NCBI GenBank assembly: GCA_002418685.1
Contig: DIEP01000061.1
Span: 5,985 to 21,840, forward strand
DNA from: Ignavibacteria bacterium UBA5771
GTDB lineage: Bacteria > Bacteroidota > Ignavibacteria > Kapaibacteriales > UBA2268
DNA length: 15,856 nt
Reading direction: 5' to 3'
The position numbers were made by a program, and so were the translations under genes. Shown piece after piece: positions 5,851 through 12,818 of the stretch. The first letter of the stretch is position 1. The number at the start of each line of letters is the position of its first letter. The notes beneath the pieces are model-generated. The model searched no databases. It was not told the DNA's origin and saw only the letters and a program-made list of their open reading frames with translations.

Positions 5851-7268
5851 TTTAAATTAATATTATTATTTACATTTTTTACAAAATTTTTTAATTCCTC
5901 AGTATTCCTCGTTTTTATTAAATCTATGAAAATTGCTCGTTCATCATTTGATAGATTTAATAATGGAAAAGTTTTGATTAACTTTTTTATTTGTAATAAA
6001 CCAACATATTTGCGAGTATATTCATTATGCGAGTATTTGTAAGTAGTCAAAAACTCGCTATCTGTCGTTTCCCGAAAATATTCAAGCATTAAGTTAAAAT
6101 AATCTTTCAATAATTTCTGATTCTTCTTTGAAAGGATAGGCTTAATAAATATATGAATTGGATGAGTCCTATGAGTTGACTTGCTAACGAGAACGCCATC
6201 TACTCCAAAAATATCCTTTGTTATATAAAGTCCCGCTCTCTCGCCCATTTTATATTTATCAACAGTTCGAACAAACAAGATATTAGACTTTATTTTTTTA
6301 TGAAATTTATTATTTACATAAATTTTCTTCTTTTCATACCCTCTACCCTTATAATCATTTGCATCAATTACATCCACTTCATTGTCGCCTTCATTTTTGT
6401 TTACGTCTTCCATTTCTAAATAATATTTTATTTCCAAGGGCTTTTTTGCCCGGAAGTTATTCACAAACAAATCGAATTCATTGCCCGGTCGGTAATGGTT
6501 TTTCGGGTCAAGAACGTAATTTCTCTTATGTGTCTCATTGTTTATTTTAATGCCTTCAAATGAGAATACTTCGTGTTTTGGCTCCTGCTTTCGTTCAAAG
6601 AAGCAGATTGCTACATTCGTCCCTGTATATTCGAATATTTCTTTTTCAAATATTACTGCTTTATTAATGCTATAATATTTAAAAAAATCATATTTAATTT
6701 TATTCGACGAGGTATATCCAAACAGGAAATTTGAAGGTATTATATAAATCATTTTGGACAGATTGTGCTTCAAGTCATTTTTTAATCCAAGTTGATAAAG
6801 ATCTTGATATCCTTCATTTTCACCCGCAAAGTATTCTAAATATTTCCGAGTTTCTTGGTGCTTTGCGATGTAGCCGAGATACAAATAAGGGGGATTTGTT
6901 ATGTGATATACGGGCAATCCCGAATTTAGCAAAAATTGAGGGTAATCTTTAATTGTATCTCTTTGAATGATATTTTGTTCGGCGATTTGCTTTGGAATGC
7001 CATATATTGCAGCATTTTCAATTGCTTGCTCAATAGATTCCTTCTGAATATCAAAAAGGAAAATATGTTTTTGGAAATATTCCACTCTTTCGGTTTGAGG
7101 GATTAAATCTAAAATTGGGAGTATGAGGTTGCCATACCCTGCAAATAGATCTATCCATATATAATCATATAATATATTTTTTATTTCAGGGAGTATGAAT
7201 TCATTAAAAATATTAATTGGAGTCAAATGTTCGCCATAAGTCCTTCTATTTAATTTTGATGAATCCAT
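5838..7268 (-). CDS. Gamma-class N6-adenine DNA methyltransferase, first gene of the pair
   Basis: This is a second predicted adenine methyltransferase, unrelated in detail to its downstream partner. Numbered from the ATG at 7268 (476 residues), motif X is TYGEHLTP at 10-17, motif I is WIDLFAGYGN at about 38-47, and motif IV NPPYLYLGY begins at about 125. The segment from roughly 180 to 430 is probably the target-recognition part but matches no domain I can name. A TTG at 7298 would add ten hydrophobic residues. I reject it because the TTG lies inside the candidate -7 box TAATTTTG (7296-7303), which stands 28 bases before the ATG. The 0-frame C-terminus is Asn-rich (NVNNNINLNILD) and stops 79 bases before the next ATG. 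The -1 frame continues and couples to that gene, suggesting a frameshifted or programmed end. Confidence 0.82.
   Translation of the reverse strand: MDSSKLNRRTYGEHLTPINIFNEFILPEIKNILYDYIWIDLFAGYGNLILPILDLIPQTERVEYFQKHIFLFDIQKESIEQAIENAAIYGIPKQIAEQNIIQRDTIKDYPQFLLNSGLPVYHITNPPYLYLGYIAKHQETRKYLEYFAGENEGYQDLYQLGLKNDLKHNLSKMIYIIPSNFLFGYTSSNKIKYDFFKYYSINKAVIFEKEIFEYTGTNVAICFFERKQEPKHEVFSFEGIKINNETHKRNYVLDPKNHYRPGNEFDLFVNNFRAKKPLEIKYYLEMEDVNKNEGDNEVDVIDANDYKGRGYEKKKIYVNNKFHKKIKSNILFVRTVDKYKMGERAGLYITKDIFGVDGVLVSKSTHRTHPIHIFIKPILSKKNQKLLKDYFNLMLEYFRETTDSEFLTTYKYSHNEYTRKYVGLLQIKKLIKTFPLLNLSNDERAIFIDLIKTRNTEELKNFVKNVNNNINLNILD
5850..5856 (-). other. Possible -1 ribosomal slippery heptamer T TTA AAT
   Basis: In the reading frame of the upstream methyltransferase the minus strand reads T TTA AAT, a perfect X XXY YYZ heptamer. 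Slipping back one base here gives TTT AAA and then TAT CTT GGA, exactly entering the open -1-frame tail. It lies three codons before the 0-frame stop and directly after the -1-frame stop, so it falls inside the only 17-base interval where the frames can be joined. AT-rich DNA produces such heptamers easily, and I see no strong downstream stem-loop. Confidence 0.3.
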
Positions 7269-7295
7269 CTTTGAAATTAAGATTATGATAATATT

Positions 7296-7303
7296 CAAAA
7301 TTA
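7296..7303 (-). promoter_or_regulatory. Candidate -7 box TAATTTTG for the methyltransferase pair
   Basis: TAATTTTG on the minus strand lies 28 bases upstream of the ATG at 7268 and matches TAnnTTTG. It argues for transcription of both methyltransferase genes from here and against the upstream TTG start, which it contains. A -33 element is not obvious. Confidence 0.35.
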
Positions 7304-7467
7304 GGAAATAATTAAGAATGGATCTTTGCTCGAAAACCTATATTTAACATTCCAATTAAAGCAAATAGTCTTTATGCAGTATGGCAATAGCACTCCTGCG
7401 CAAATATTCATTTAAAATGATAATTTATTGACATATCAGACAAAGCATAAAAGTACTCATTAAAATC

Positions 7468-9252
7468 TTATCCAACCAATATTCCTTCTTTGGGATAATG
7501 GTATTTGGGTTCGGGACTAGGCCGGATAAATGCTGAAAAGAAATTTAGGAATCCTACCCTGCCAACAAACATCATAATTATAATTATAATTTTCCCACCA
7601 ATTGAAAGACTTGGTGATAAATTTCGGGATAATCCCACAGTGCTTGCTGCGGAGACGAGTTCAAACGCCAAATCAAGTAGATTCTTGTCTGGCTCGAATA
7701 TTACTATTAAGAATAATGCGATTGCCAGAGCGGCTAGATTCGCTCCTATCACTAAGAAAGCTTGATTAATATTCCTTTGGTCTACTTCTCGATGGAAGAT
7801 TTCCACTCGCTCTTTGCCAATCAAATGATTATATAATGACAACACAGCAAGTGAAATGGTAGTAGTTTTAATACCTCCACCCGTTGAACCCGGGGATGCT
7901 CCAATCCACATTAAGAATATCACGCAAAGTGCAACAGGTATTGGCAGCAATTCAGATGGCAATGTGTTAAAGCCTGCTGTTCGGGAAGTGACAGAGAGAA
8001 ATAACGAATTTAGTACTTTTTCCCCGAAGCTTAATGGTTTATATAATGAATCAGGATTTAAAAAGAATATTACAATAGCACCACTAACCACAAGAATAAA
8101 ACTTACTAATAATACAAATTTAGTGGAACTTCTTAATTGCGTTTTGATTCTAAATTTTAAGCTTTTTCCTTGCTGGAATTTCAATAATTCTGATATATTA
8201 AGCAAAACAGTAAATCCCAAACCACCAAGAATAATAAGCAACATTATTACAATAATAAAATATGCGTTATTTTGCACATTAAAATCCATCAATCCATTTT
8301 GAAAAGTGGAAAAGCCCGCATTACAGAACCCCGATATTGAATGGAAAATAGATTGATAAATTATTTCTGAACGTGGTAAATTTGTCGTTTCAGAAAGAAT
8401 CGAAAAGAGGGAAAATGCACCAATTCCTTCAATAACAAAAGTAAAAGCAAATATCTGCTTTATTAGTTTTGCGACTCCTCCAATTTGCAATTGTCCAAGA
8501 TATTCCCTCATAAGCAAACGTATCCGCACACTCAAACCACCCGCAAACATTGCTGCAAAAAAAGTAGTCAGAGTCATCACTCCCAAACCGCCAATTTGAA
8601 TCAAAATCAGTATGATAATTTGCCCAAAACGTGAAAAATGTGTTGCAGTGTTTTCAACCACAAGCCCCGTCACGCACACTGCACTTGTGCTTGTAAACAG
8701 TGCATCGATATAACTTGTGGAATCACCATCGACCGTTGCCTTTGGTAAAATCAGCATAAATGAACCAATCAGTATAATAATCGCAAAACTTATTGCAAAA
8801 ATAGCAGCAGGATGGAGATTGACTTTTAAGAAGACATCGGTATATTTGCTTGCTTTGATGGTGAATATGATAATTAAAATAATATTAATTGTTGCAAGAA
8901 ATATTAAATTTGAATCTATGCTCGAAATTCCTGGAACGAAATATGAAATCGTGTTAAAAAATAGAGAAGGTTCGATTATAATTGCTATGAATATTATCGA
9001 AAAAGTAAATTCCAGCCATCTCTCTGAGAAAAATACAGATCTCTTCGGATAAAATAGGAATCTCAATAATTCTTGAATAACGAAGCAGATAAGAGAAGCC
9101 CGCGTTGTGGTCATCAGCAGGTTAATTGAATTGGCATCGATATAAAAACCTATAGAAGCCAAAAGGGCAATCACAGAATGCAATGCAACCAGACCAAGCA
9201 ATACTTCCGAAAGCATCCTGACTCTATCATATATTTCGTGACGTCTAACCAT
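7468..9252 (-). CDS. TrkH/KtrB-family potassium uptake protein
   Basis: This is an inner-membrane K+ translocation subunit of the Trk/Ktr type, which normally works with a cytosolic TrkA/KtrA regulator; none is encoded in the window. About four extra hydrophobic segments precede the channel core. The four pore-loop repeats can be followed: TSTSAVCVTGLVVENT (about 187-202), SISGFCNAGFSTF (about 305-317), SVTSRTAGFNTL (about 420-431) and SAASTVGLSRNLSP (about 534-547). The hallmark GASPGSTGGGIKTTT is at about 451-465, and a final MMFVGRVGFL segment follows. The frame opens at a TTG (9270), but the ATG at 9252 (MVRRHEIYDRV) is the natural start, giving 594 residues. The Shine-Dalgarno is poor. 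The gene stands alone between two DNA-methylation loci. Confidence 0.93.
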   Translation of the reverse strand: MVRRHEIYDRVRMLSEVLLGLVALHSVIALLASIGFYIDANSINLLMTTTRASLICFVIQELLRFLFYPKRSVFFSERWLEFTFSIIFIAIIIEPSLFFNTISYFVPGISSIDSNLIFLATINIILIIIFTIKASKYTDVFLKVNLHPAAIFAISFAIIILIGSFMLILPKATVDGDSTSYIDALFTSTSAVCVTGLVVENTATHFSRFGQIIILILIQIGGLGVMTLTTFFAAMFAGGLSVRIRLLMREYLGQLQIGGVAKLIKQIFAFTFVIEGIGAFSLFSILSETTNLPRSEIIYQSIFHSISGFCNAGFSTFQNGLMDFNVQNNAYFIIVIMLLIILGGLGFTVLLNISELLKFQQGKSLKFRIKTQLRSSTKFVLLVSFILVVSGAIVIFFLNPDSLYKPLSFGEKVLNSLFLSVTSRTAGFNTLPSELLPIPVALCVIFLMWIGASPGSTGGGIKTTTISLAVLSLYNHLIGKERVEIFHREVDQRNINQAFLVIGANLAALAIALFLIVIFEPDKNLLDLAFELVSAASTVGLSRNLSPSLSIGGKIIIIIMMFVGRVGFLNFFSAFIRPSPEPKYHYPKEGILVG

Positions 9253-9328
9253 TCTTTGCAATTTAAGCAATTCCTATTTCATTCAAAATCTTTGTTGGTT
9301 TCAAATCAGGTCCTCGTTATTTTATTCC

Positions 9329-9354
9329 TTGCAATGACCCACTCGTCATTGCAA
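9329..9354. repeat. Perfect 9-bp inverted repeat in the trkH upstream region
   Basis: TTGCAATGA (9329-9337) and TCATTGCAA (9346-9354) are exact reverse complements around an 8-base loop, CCCACTCG. It is formed by two head-to-head ends of the GTCATTGC dispersed repeat. A hairpin in RNA is possible and could slow or end transcripts coming from the methyltransferase-nuclease gene, although there is no run of T after it on the minus strand. Confidence 0.6.
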
Positions 9355-9373
9355 ACGATGTGAAGCAATCTCA
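9345..9373 (+). repeat. GTCATTGC...GAAGCAATC dispersed repeat, copy 1
   Basis: GTCATTGCAAACGATGTGAA followed by GCAATCTCA matches the widespread intergenic repeat form GTCATTGCGA...GAAGCAATCTC. It lies on the plus strand beyond the 3' end of the methyltransferase-nuclease gene (stop at 9410); a second, inverted copy lies beyond its 5' end. Confidence 0.6.
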
Positions 9374-9409
9374 TTACCTTTTGCACAAACGCTGAGCTAC
9401 CTACCACTG

Positions 9410-11095
9410 CTACTGCAACTCAACTACGCCATTAACCTTTAATTTGATTATCTCGATTGCTTCCAATCCTTCAAAATCGATTGCTTTGACGGCGATTGTG
9501 TACGTGCCGGGCTTGAATTTCTTTGTTTGCTTGCCCGTCTTATCCAGCAACACTTCCGCTTTGAATGATTCACCTTCGACATAATCCCAATCCCATCCGA
9601 AAAATTCTACTTCCACATCTGTTTTGGCAATGAATTCTATTTCTCTAATTCCTTTTGCGTCCGCTCCAAGATCATTTATTTCAATAGATAGATTCGGCTT
9701 TTTCGCAATTGGAACGATTTCCTCCACTGTAACCAACTGAATAATCACATTCTCTTCGTTTTGCAAGCGCGCCACTTCCTGAACTGCTCCCTTCCCAAAA
9801 CTGAAAGCAATTATATATCCAACGGCTTGGGCATTCTTCTTATTTTTTTCATATAAATTCTTATCATAACGCATCACAGCAGAATGAAAATTATCCACTA
9901 CATTTCGCCCGATATTATCAGAACGCTTCACTTGGATTGGCGTTCCGTCTCGTTTCCTGCCGTCCATTCCTAAATCTCCACGTTGCTGAATATTTGCAAT
10001 TCCATCGAATCGCTCCACAATCCATTTTTCAAATTCGAATGCGTTCTTATATCGCAATGTGTCATAATCGTATTTGTGAAGAATCACCGAAAATGGTGCC
10101 GAATACATATCTTGCTGTTTTTCCAAGCGCATTTCAGAAACTTTTATCGCCTGTACTGATTGGTCTATCCCAATCCAATTGCGTTTGAGTTTATCTGCAA
10201 CAACAACAGTAGTCCCTCCGCCAACGAATGGATCTAAAACTGTATCACCTTCATTGGAAGACAATAGAACTATTCTTTCCAACAGTTTTTCGGGTTTCTG
10301 AGTAGGATAACCAATACTTTCACTTGCGTTAGAATATAATCTGTTTATATCATTCCAGAAATTATAAATAGGGTTGCCTTTGTCGTTTATTGGTCGTAAT
10401 TTCCTGAATGGTTTCTTGCTCGAAGACCAACCTAAATCTCCTTTATTATCTAATTCTATTAATTTTTCTTTTGACATTCTCCAACCATAATCTTTAGGTA
10501 TAAAACCTTTATACTCATAAACCAAATTAGGTCTTAAACCCATTGATGGTCCTCTTATTATTGGTCCCTTATAATATCTACCTTTTTCATCAAAATTAGG
10601 ATATTTTTTAGCAAGTTCTCCATTTTGAAGTTGTTCCCTTGCAGATAATTCATTAAAAAAATAGTTTAATGTTTTGGAATACCAAAAAATTGTGTCAGTA
10701 GCAATTCCCAGGTTCTTTTTTTCAAACTGGGAACCTTTAGGATTTCTTGTTCTTTGCCAAATAATTTCATTTCTAAAATTCTGTATTCCAAAGATTTTAT
10801 CAAGAATATAAACACGAATATAAGCGTCAGCGTGCCAATCGCAATGCAGATATATTGAGCCCGTGGGTTTCAGTAATCTGTGCATTTCCTGCACACGTTC
10901 TTTCAGCCACGCAATATAATGGTCAATGCCACCACTCCACCTGTCTTCAAAAGAGCGGATTTCGCCTTTGTCGCCCCATATTACTTCATAATTACGATTA
11001 GAGAAAAAAGGCGGGTCAAGATAGATTAAATCAATGGATTCGCTTTCCATTCCCTTCATAACTTCAAGGCAATCACCGAGAATAAGTTGATTCAT
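9410..11095 (-). CDS. Beta-class DNA methyltransferase fused to an Mrr-like nuclease-type domain and a beta-rich C-terminus
   Basis: This is a 561-residue fusion. Residues 1-325 are a DNA methylase of beta-class order: catalytic motif IV DPPF (27-30) comes first, a recognition segment follows at about 99-260, then YPTQKP (263-268) and the SAM motif DPFVGGGTT (288-296). Residues about 350-465 look like a PD-(D/E)xK/Mrr-type nuclease fold: FEFEKWIVERF, GDLGMDG (373-379), then IQVKRS with the QxK lysine at 390. The end (about 468-561) is beta-strand-rich, with GTYTIAVKAIDFEG resembling PKD or Ig-like modules. It could be a single-chain restriction-modification protein, or a modification enzyme using the domain for DNA contact. 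The ATG at 11095 lacks a clear Shine-Dalgarno. The recognition segment is much more AT-rich (about 28% GC over 10441-10800) than the flanks (about 45-53% in sampled lines). Confidence 0.87.
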   Translation of the reverse strand: MNQLILGDCLEVMKGMESESIDLIYLDPPFFSNRNYEVIWGDKGEIRSFEDRWSGGIDHYIAWLKERVQEMHRLLKPTGSIYLHCDWHADAYIRVYILDKIFGIQNFRNEIIWQRTRNPKGSQFEKKNLGIATDTIFWYSKTLNYFFNELSAREQLQNGELAKKYPNFDEKGRYYKGPIIRGPSMGLRPNLVYEYKGFIPKDYGWRMSKEKLIELDNKGDLGWSSSKKPFRKLRPINDKGNPIYNFWNDINRLYSNASESIGYPTQKPEKLLERIVLLSSNEGDTVLDPFVGGGTTVVVADKLKRNWIGIDQSVQAIKVSEMRLEKQQDMYSAPFSVILHKYDYDTLRYKNAFEFEKWIVERFDGIANIQQRGDLGMDGRKRDGTPIQVKRSDNIGRNVVDNFHSAVMRYDKNLYEKNKKNAQAVGYIIAFSFGKGAVQEVARLQNEENVIIQLVTVEEIVPIAKKPNLSIEINDLGADAKGIREIEFIAKTDVEVEFFGWDWDYVEGESFKAEVLLDKTGKQTKKFKPGTYTIAVKAIDFEGLEAIEIIKLKVNGVVELQ

Positions 11096-11165
11096 AAGAA
11101 TATCACGCTATAAATATTCTAAATTAAGAAAATTTTAGCCAACAGAATGATTGAATCCCATTTTT

Positions 11166-11197
11166 GATTGCTTCGTCACTTCATTTCTGCAATGACC
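11166..11197 (-). repeat. GTCATTGC...GAAGCAATC dispersed repeat, copy 2 (inverted)
   Basis: Read on the minus strand it begins GGTCATTGCAGAAATGAAG and ends GACGAAGCAATC, the same repeat family as copy 1 but in opposite orientation. It lies between the aldolase gene and the methyltransferase-nuclease fusion, so the fusion gene is bracketed by inverted copies. Confidence 0.6.
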
Positions 11198-11215
11198 GCT
11201 ATTTTTCCCCGCACA

Positions 11216-11239
11216 TTGTTAGGGCAGGTTTGCATCGTG
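11216..11239 (+). repeat. Possible remnant of a GGGCAGGTTTGCA-type dispersed repeat
   Basis: TTGTTAGGGCAGGTTTGCAT resembles half of a common intergenic repeat (GTAGGGCAGGTTTGCAACCTGCCC). Here the second arm is missing and it runs into CGTGACACT. This is pattern recognition only. Confidence 0.25.
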
Positions 11240-11250
11240 ACACTATGGAA

Positions 11251-12315
11251 TTATACAATATCTATTTCTTTAGCAAGGTATACATCCTGAATAATATTCA
11301 GCAATTTCACACCTTCATTCATTGGGCGTTGGAAAGCTTTGCGTCCCGAAATAAGTCCCATACCTCCCGCGCGTTTATTTATAATGGCTGTTGCTACTGC
11401 ATCTTGAAAATCATTTGAACCCGAGGCGCCGCCACTATTTATCAATCCAATTTTACCTAAGTAAGTATTTGCCACTTGATAGCGAGTTAAATCAATTGGA
11501 TGATCACTCAGAAGCTTTTGATACATCAAATCAGAGTATTTCCCATATTTTACTCCATCAGCATTCATTGCAACATAGCCACCATTCACTTCGGGTTGCT
11601 TTTGCTTGATAATATCTGCTTGAATTGTGGCAGCAAGATAATTTGCCTGCCCTGTCAAATCAGCGGAGAGGTGATAATCTTTATCTCGCGAAAATGCATC
11701 ATTGCGTAGATATGCCCATAAAACAGTCGCCATACCAAATTCATGAGCAATAGCGAAAGCTTCTGAAATTTCAACAATTTGCCGAGCACTTTCTTCTGAT
11801 CCAAAATAAATTGTGGCACCAACCGCTGCCGCTCCCATATTATATGCTTCTTCGATAGTGCCATAAAGAATTTGGTCGTATTTGTTGGGATATGTCAATA
11901 ATTCATTATGATTGATTTTTACAATAAAAGGAATTTTGTGAGCATATTTTCTCGAAACGATTCCGAGTGCGCCAAAAGTGGATGCCACTCCATTGCATCC
12001 CCCTTCGATTGCCAGCTTTACAATATTTTCGGAGTCAAAATAAAGAGGATTCTTTGCGAAACTGGCGCCTGCTGAATGCTCCACTCCTTGATCAACAGGT
12101 AATAGCGACATATAACCCGTGCCTGCAAGTCGTCCTGTATTAAAAAAACGTGAAAGATTTTGCATAACACGATTATTTCTATCGGAATTCATAAATACTT
12201 TATCCATAAAATCCGGCGATGGCAATGTGAGCATATCTTTCGATATTTTCGGTTCCTTAAAGTTTAACAAATAATCTGATTTGTTGCCTAAATATTCAAG
12301 TATCTTTTCAAACAT
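11251..12315 (-). CDS. fbaB: Class I fructose-bisphosphate aldolase (FbaB/DhnA type)
   Basis: This enzyme cleaves or forms fructose 1,6-bisphosphate from dihydroxyacetone phosphate and glyceraldehyde 3-phosphate through a Schiff-base lysine, in glycolysis or gluconeogenesis in the cytosol. The 354 residues match the bacterial/archaeal-type class I enzyme. Visible signatures are LLPVDQGVEHSAG (71-83), KINHNELL (133-140), ADIIKQK with the likely Schiff-base Lys237, NSGGASGS (293-300) for phosphate binding, and GLISGRKAFQRP (320-331). The ATG at 12315 has GAGGT about 6 bases upstream and a TAAATTTG box 30 bases upstream. It is separated from the iron-sulfur gene by about 70 bases with its own promoter candidate, so it is probably transcribed independently. 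Confidence 0.93.
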   Translation of the reverse strand: MFEKILEYLGNKSDYLLNFKEPKISKDMLTLPSPDFMDKVFMNSDRNNRVMQNLSRFFNTGRLAGTGYMSLLPVDQGVEHSAGASFAKNPLYFDSENIVKLAIEGGCNGVASTFGALGIVSRKYAHKIPFIVKINHNELLTYPNKYDQILYGTIEEAYNMGAAAVGATIYFGSEESARQIVEISEAFAIAHEFGMATVLWAYLRNDAFSRDKDYHLSADLTGQANYLAATIQADIIKQKQPEVNGGYVAMNADGVKYGKYSDLMYQKLLSDHPIDLTRYQVANTYLGKIGLINSGGASGSNDFQDAVATAIINKRAGGMGLISGRKAFQRPMNEGVKLLNIIQDVYLAKEIDIV

Positions 12316-12344
12316 AAAAGTACCTCAACGAATAATTAAAAATG

Positions 12345-12352
12345 CAAATTTA
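12345..12352 (-). promoter_or_regulatory. Candidate promoter of the aldolase gene: TTG-N20-TAAATTTG
   Basis: TAAATTTG (TAnnTTTG type) lies 30 bases upstream of the ATG at 12315. This is the only one of the boxes that also has a TTG about 20 bases further upstream on the minus strand, close to the Bacteroidota -33/-7 layout. It is therefore the best promoter candidate in the window. Confidence 0.42.
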
Positions 12353-12386
12353 ATAAACAATATTCAAATAAACAATTACTGAACAA

Positions 12387-12803
12387 TTAATGACTGCATC
12401 CGCAGGTTGGTTGTGTGTGTGGATTATGAAAAACAAAGCCCGAACCATTAATATCATCCACAAAATCGATTGTAACTGCCATAAAATAGAACAAACTATG
12501 CGAATCGACCACAACCTTTATATTGTCAATTTCAAATGTCCTATCATCATCATTTATATTACTATCGTAACCGATTTTGAATTGCATTCCAAGGCAGCCC
12601 ATACTTCGCGTGGCTAATCTAATGAAGTATGTCTCGCCAATATCATTTTCGACTAATTCATGATGGATTGCTTCTATGGCGCTTTTAGTAAAGAAAATGC
12701 GATCTTCCTTGCTTGCTCCAATTACTCCCGTATTAATAATTTCGCCATCGAAATCTATTTCAGAATTTTGCTGATTAATAGTTCCTGTCACTATATTTTC
12801 CAT
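12387..12803 (-). CDS. IscA/ErpA/HesB-type iron-sulfur cluster carrier with N-terminal extension
   Basis: A-type carriers hold Fe-S clusters or iron and deliver them to apo-enzymes. The three ligand cysteines are present: Cys70 in SMGCLGMQF, then Cys134 and Cys136 in CGCSH. The 64-residue distance from the first to the second equals that of classical IscA. The segment GSGFVFHNP (120-128) is also typical. Total length is 138, because about 35 residues (including FDGEIINTGVIGASK) precede the usual start of the domain at FFTKSAIEAI. The ATG at 12803 lies 15 bases after the reductase stop, with TAGAG as a weak ribosome-binding site, so the two genes form an operon. The neighbour, a 2Fe-2S reductase, is a plausible client, but that is inference. 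Confidence 0.88.
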   Translation of the reverse strand: MENIVTGTINQQNSEIDFDGEIINTGVIGASKEDRIFFTKSAIEAIHHELVENDIGETYFIRLATRSMGCLGMQFKIGYDSNINDDDRTFEIDNIKVVVDSHSLFYFMAVTIDFVDDINGSGFVFHNPHTQPTCGCSH

Positions 12804-12818
12804 AATTAAACTCTAATT

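Noticed and set aside
7269..7298. TTG start at 7298 adding NIIIILISK to the first gamma methyltransferase
   Set aside because: No ribosome-binding site, unlike the family, and the TTG lies inside a candidate -7 box positioned 28 bases before the ATG at 7268.
7299..7467. Gap between trkH and the methyltransferase pair searched for a small nuclease, control protein or tRNA
   Set aside because: Only short frames with many stops; no helix-turn-helix protein, no tRNA fold and no strong hairpin seen.
8717..9052. Plus-strand open frames over trkH and other minus-strand genes
   Set aside because: They mirror the codon pattern of strongly supported genes on the opposite strand and have no domain-like sequence or ribosome-binding sites.
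9253..9270. TTG start at 9270 for the TrkH-like protein
   Set aside because: An ATG follows six codons later at a more typical N-terminus; the extension has no support.
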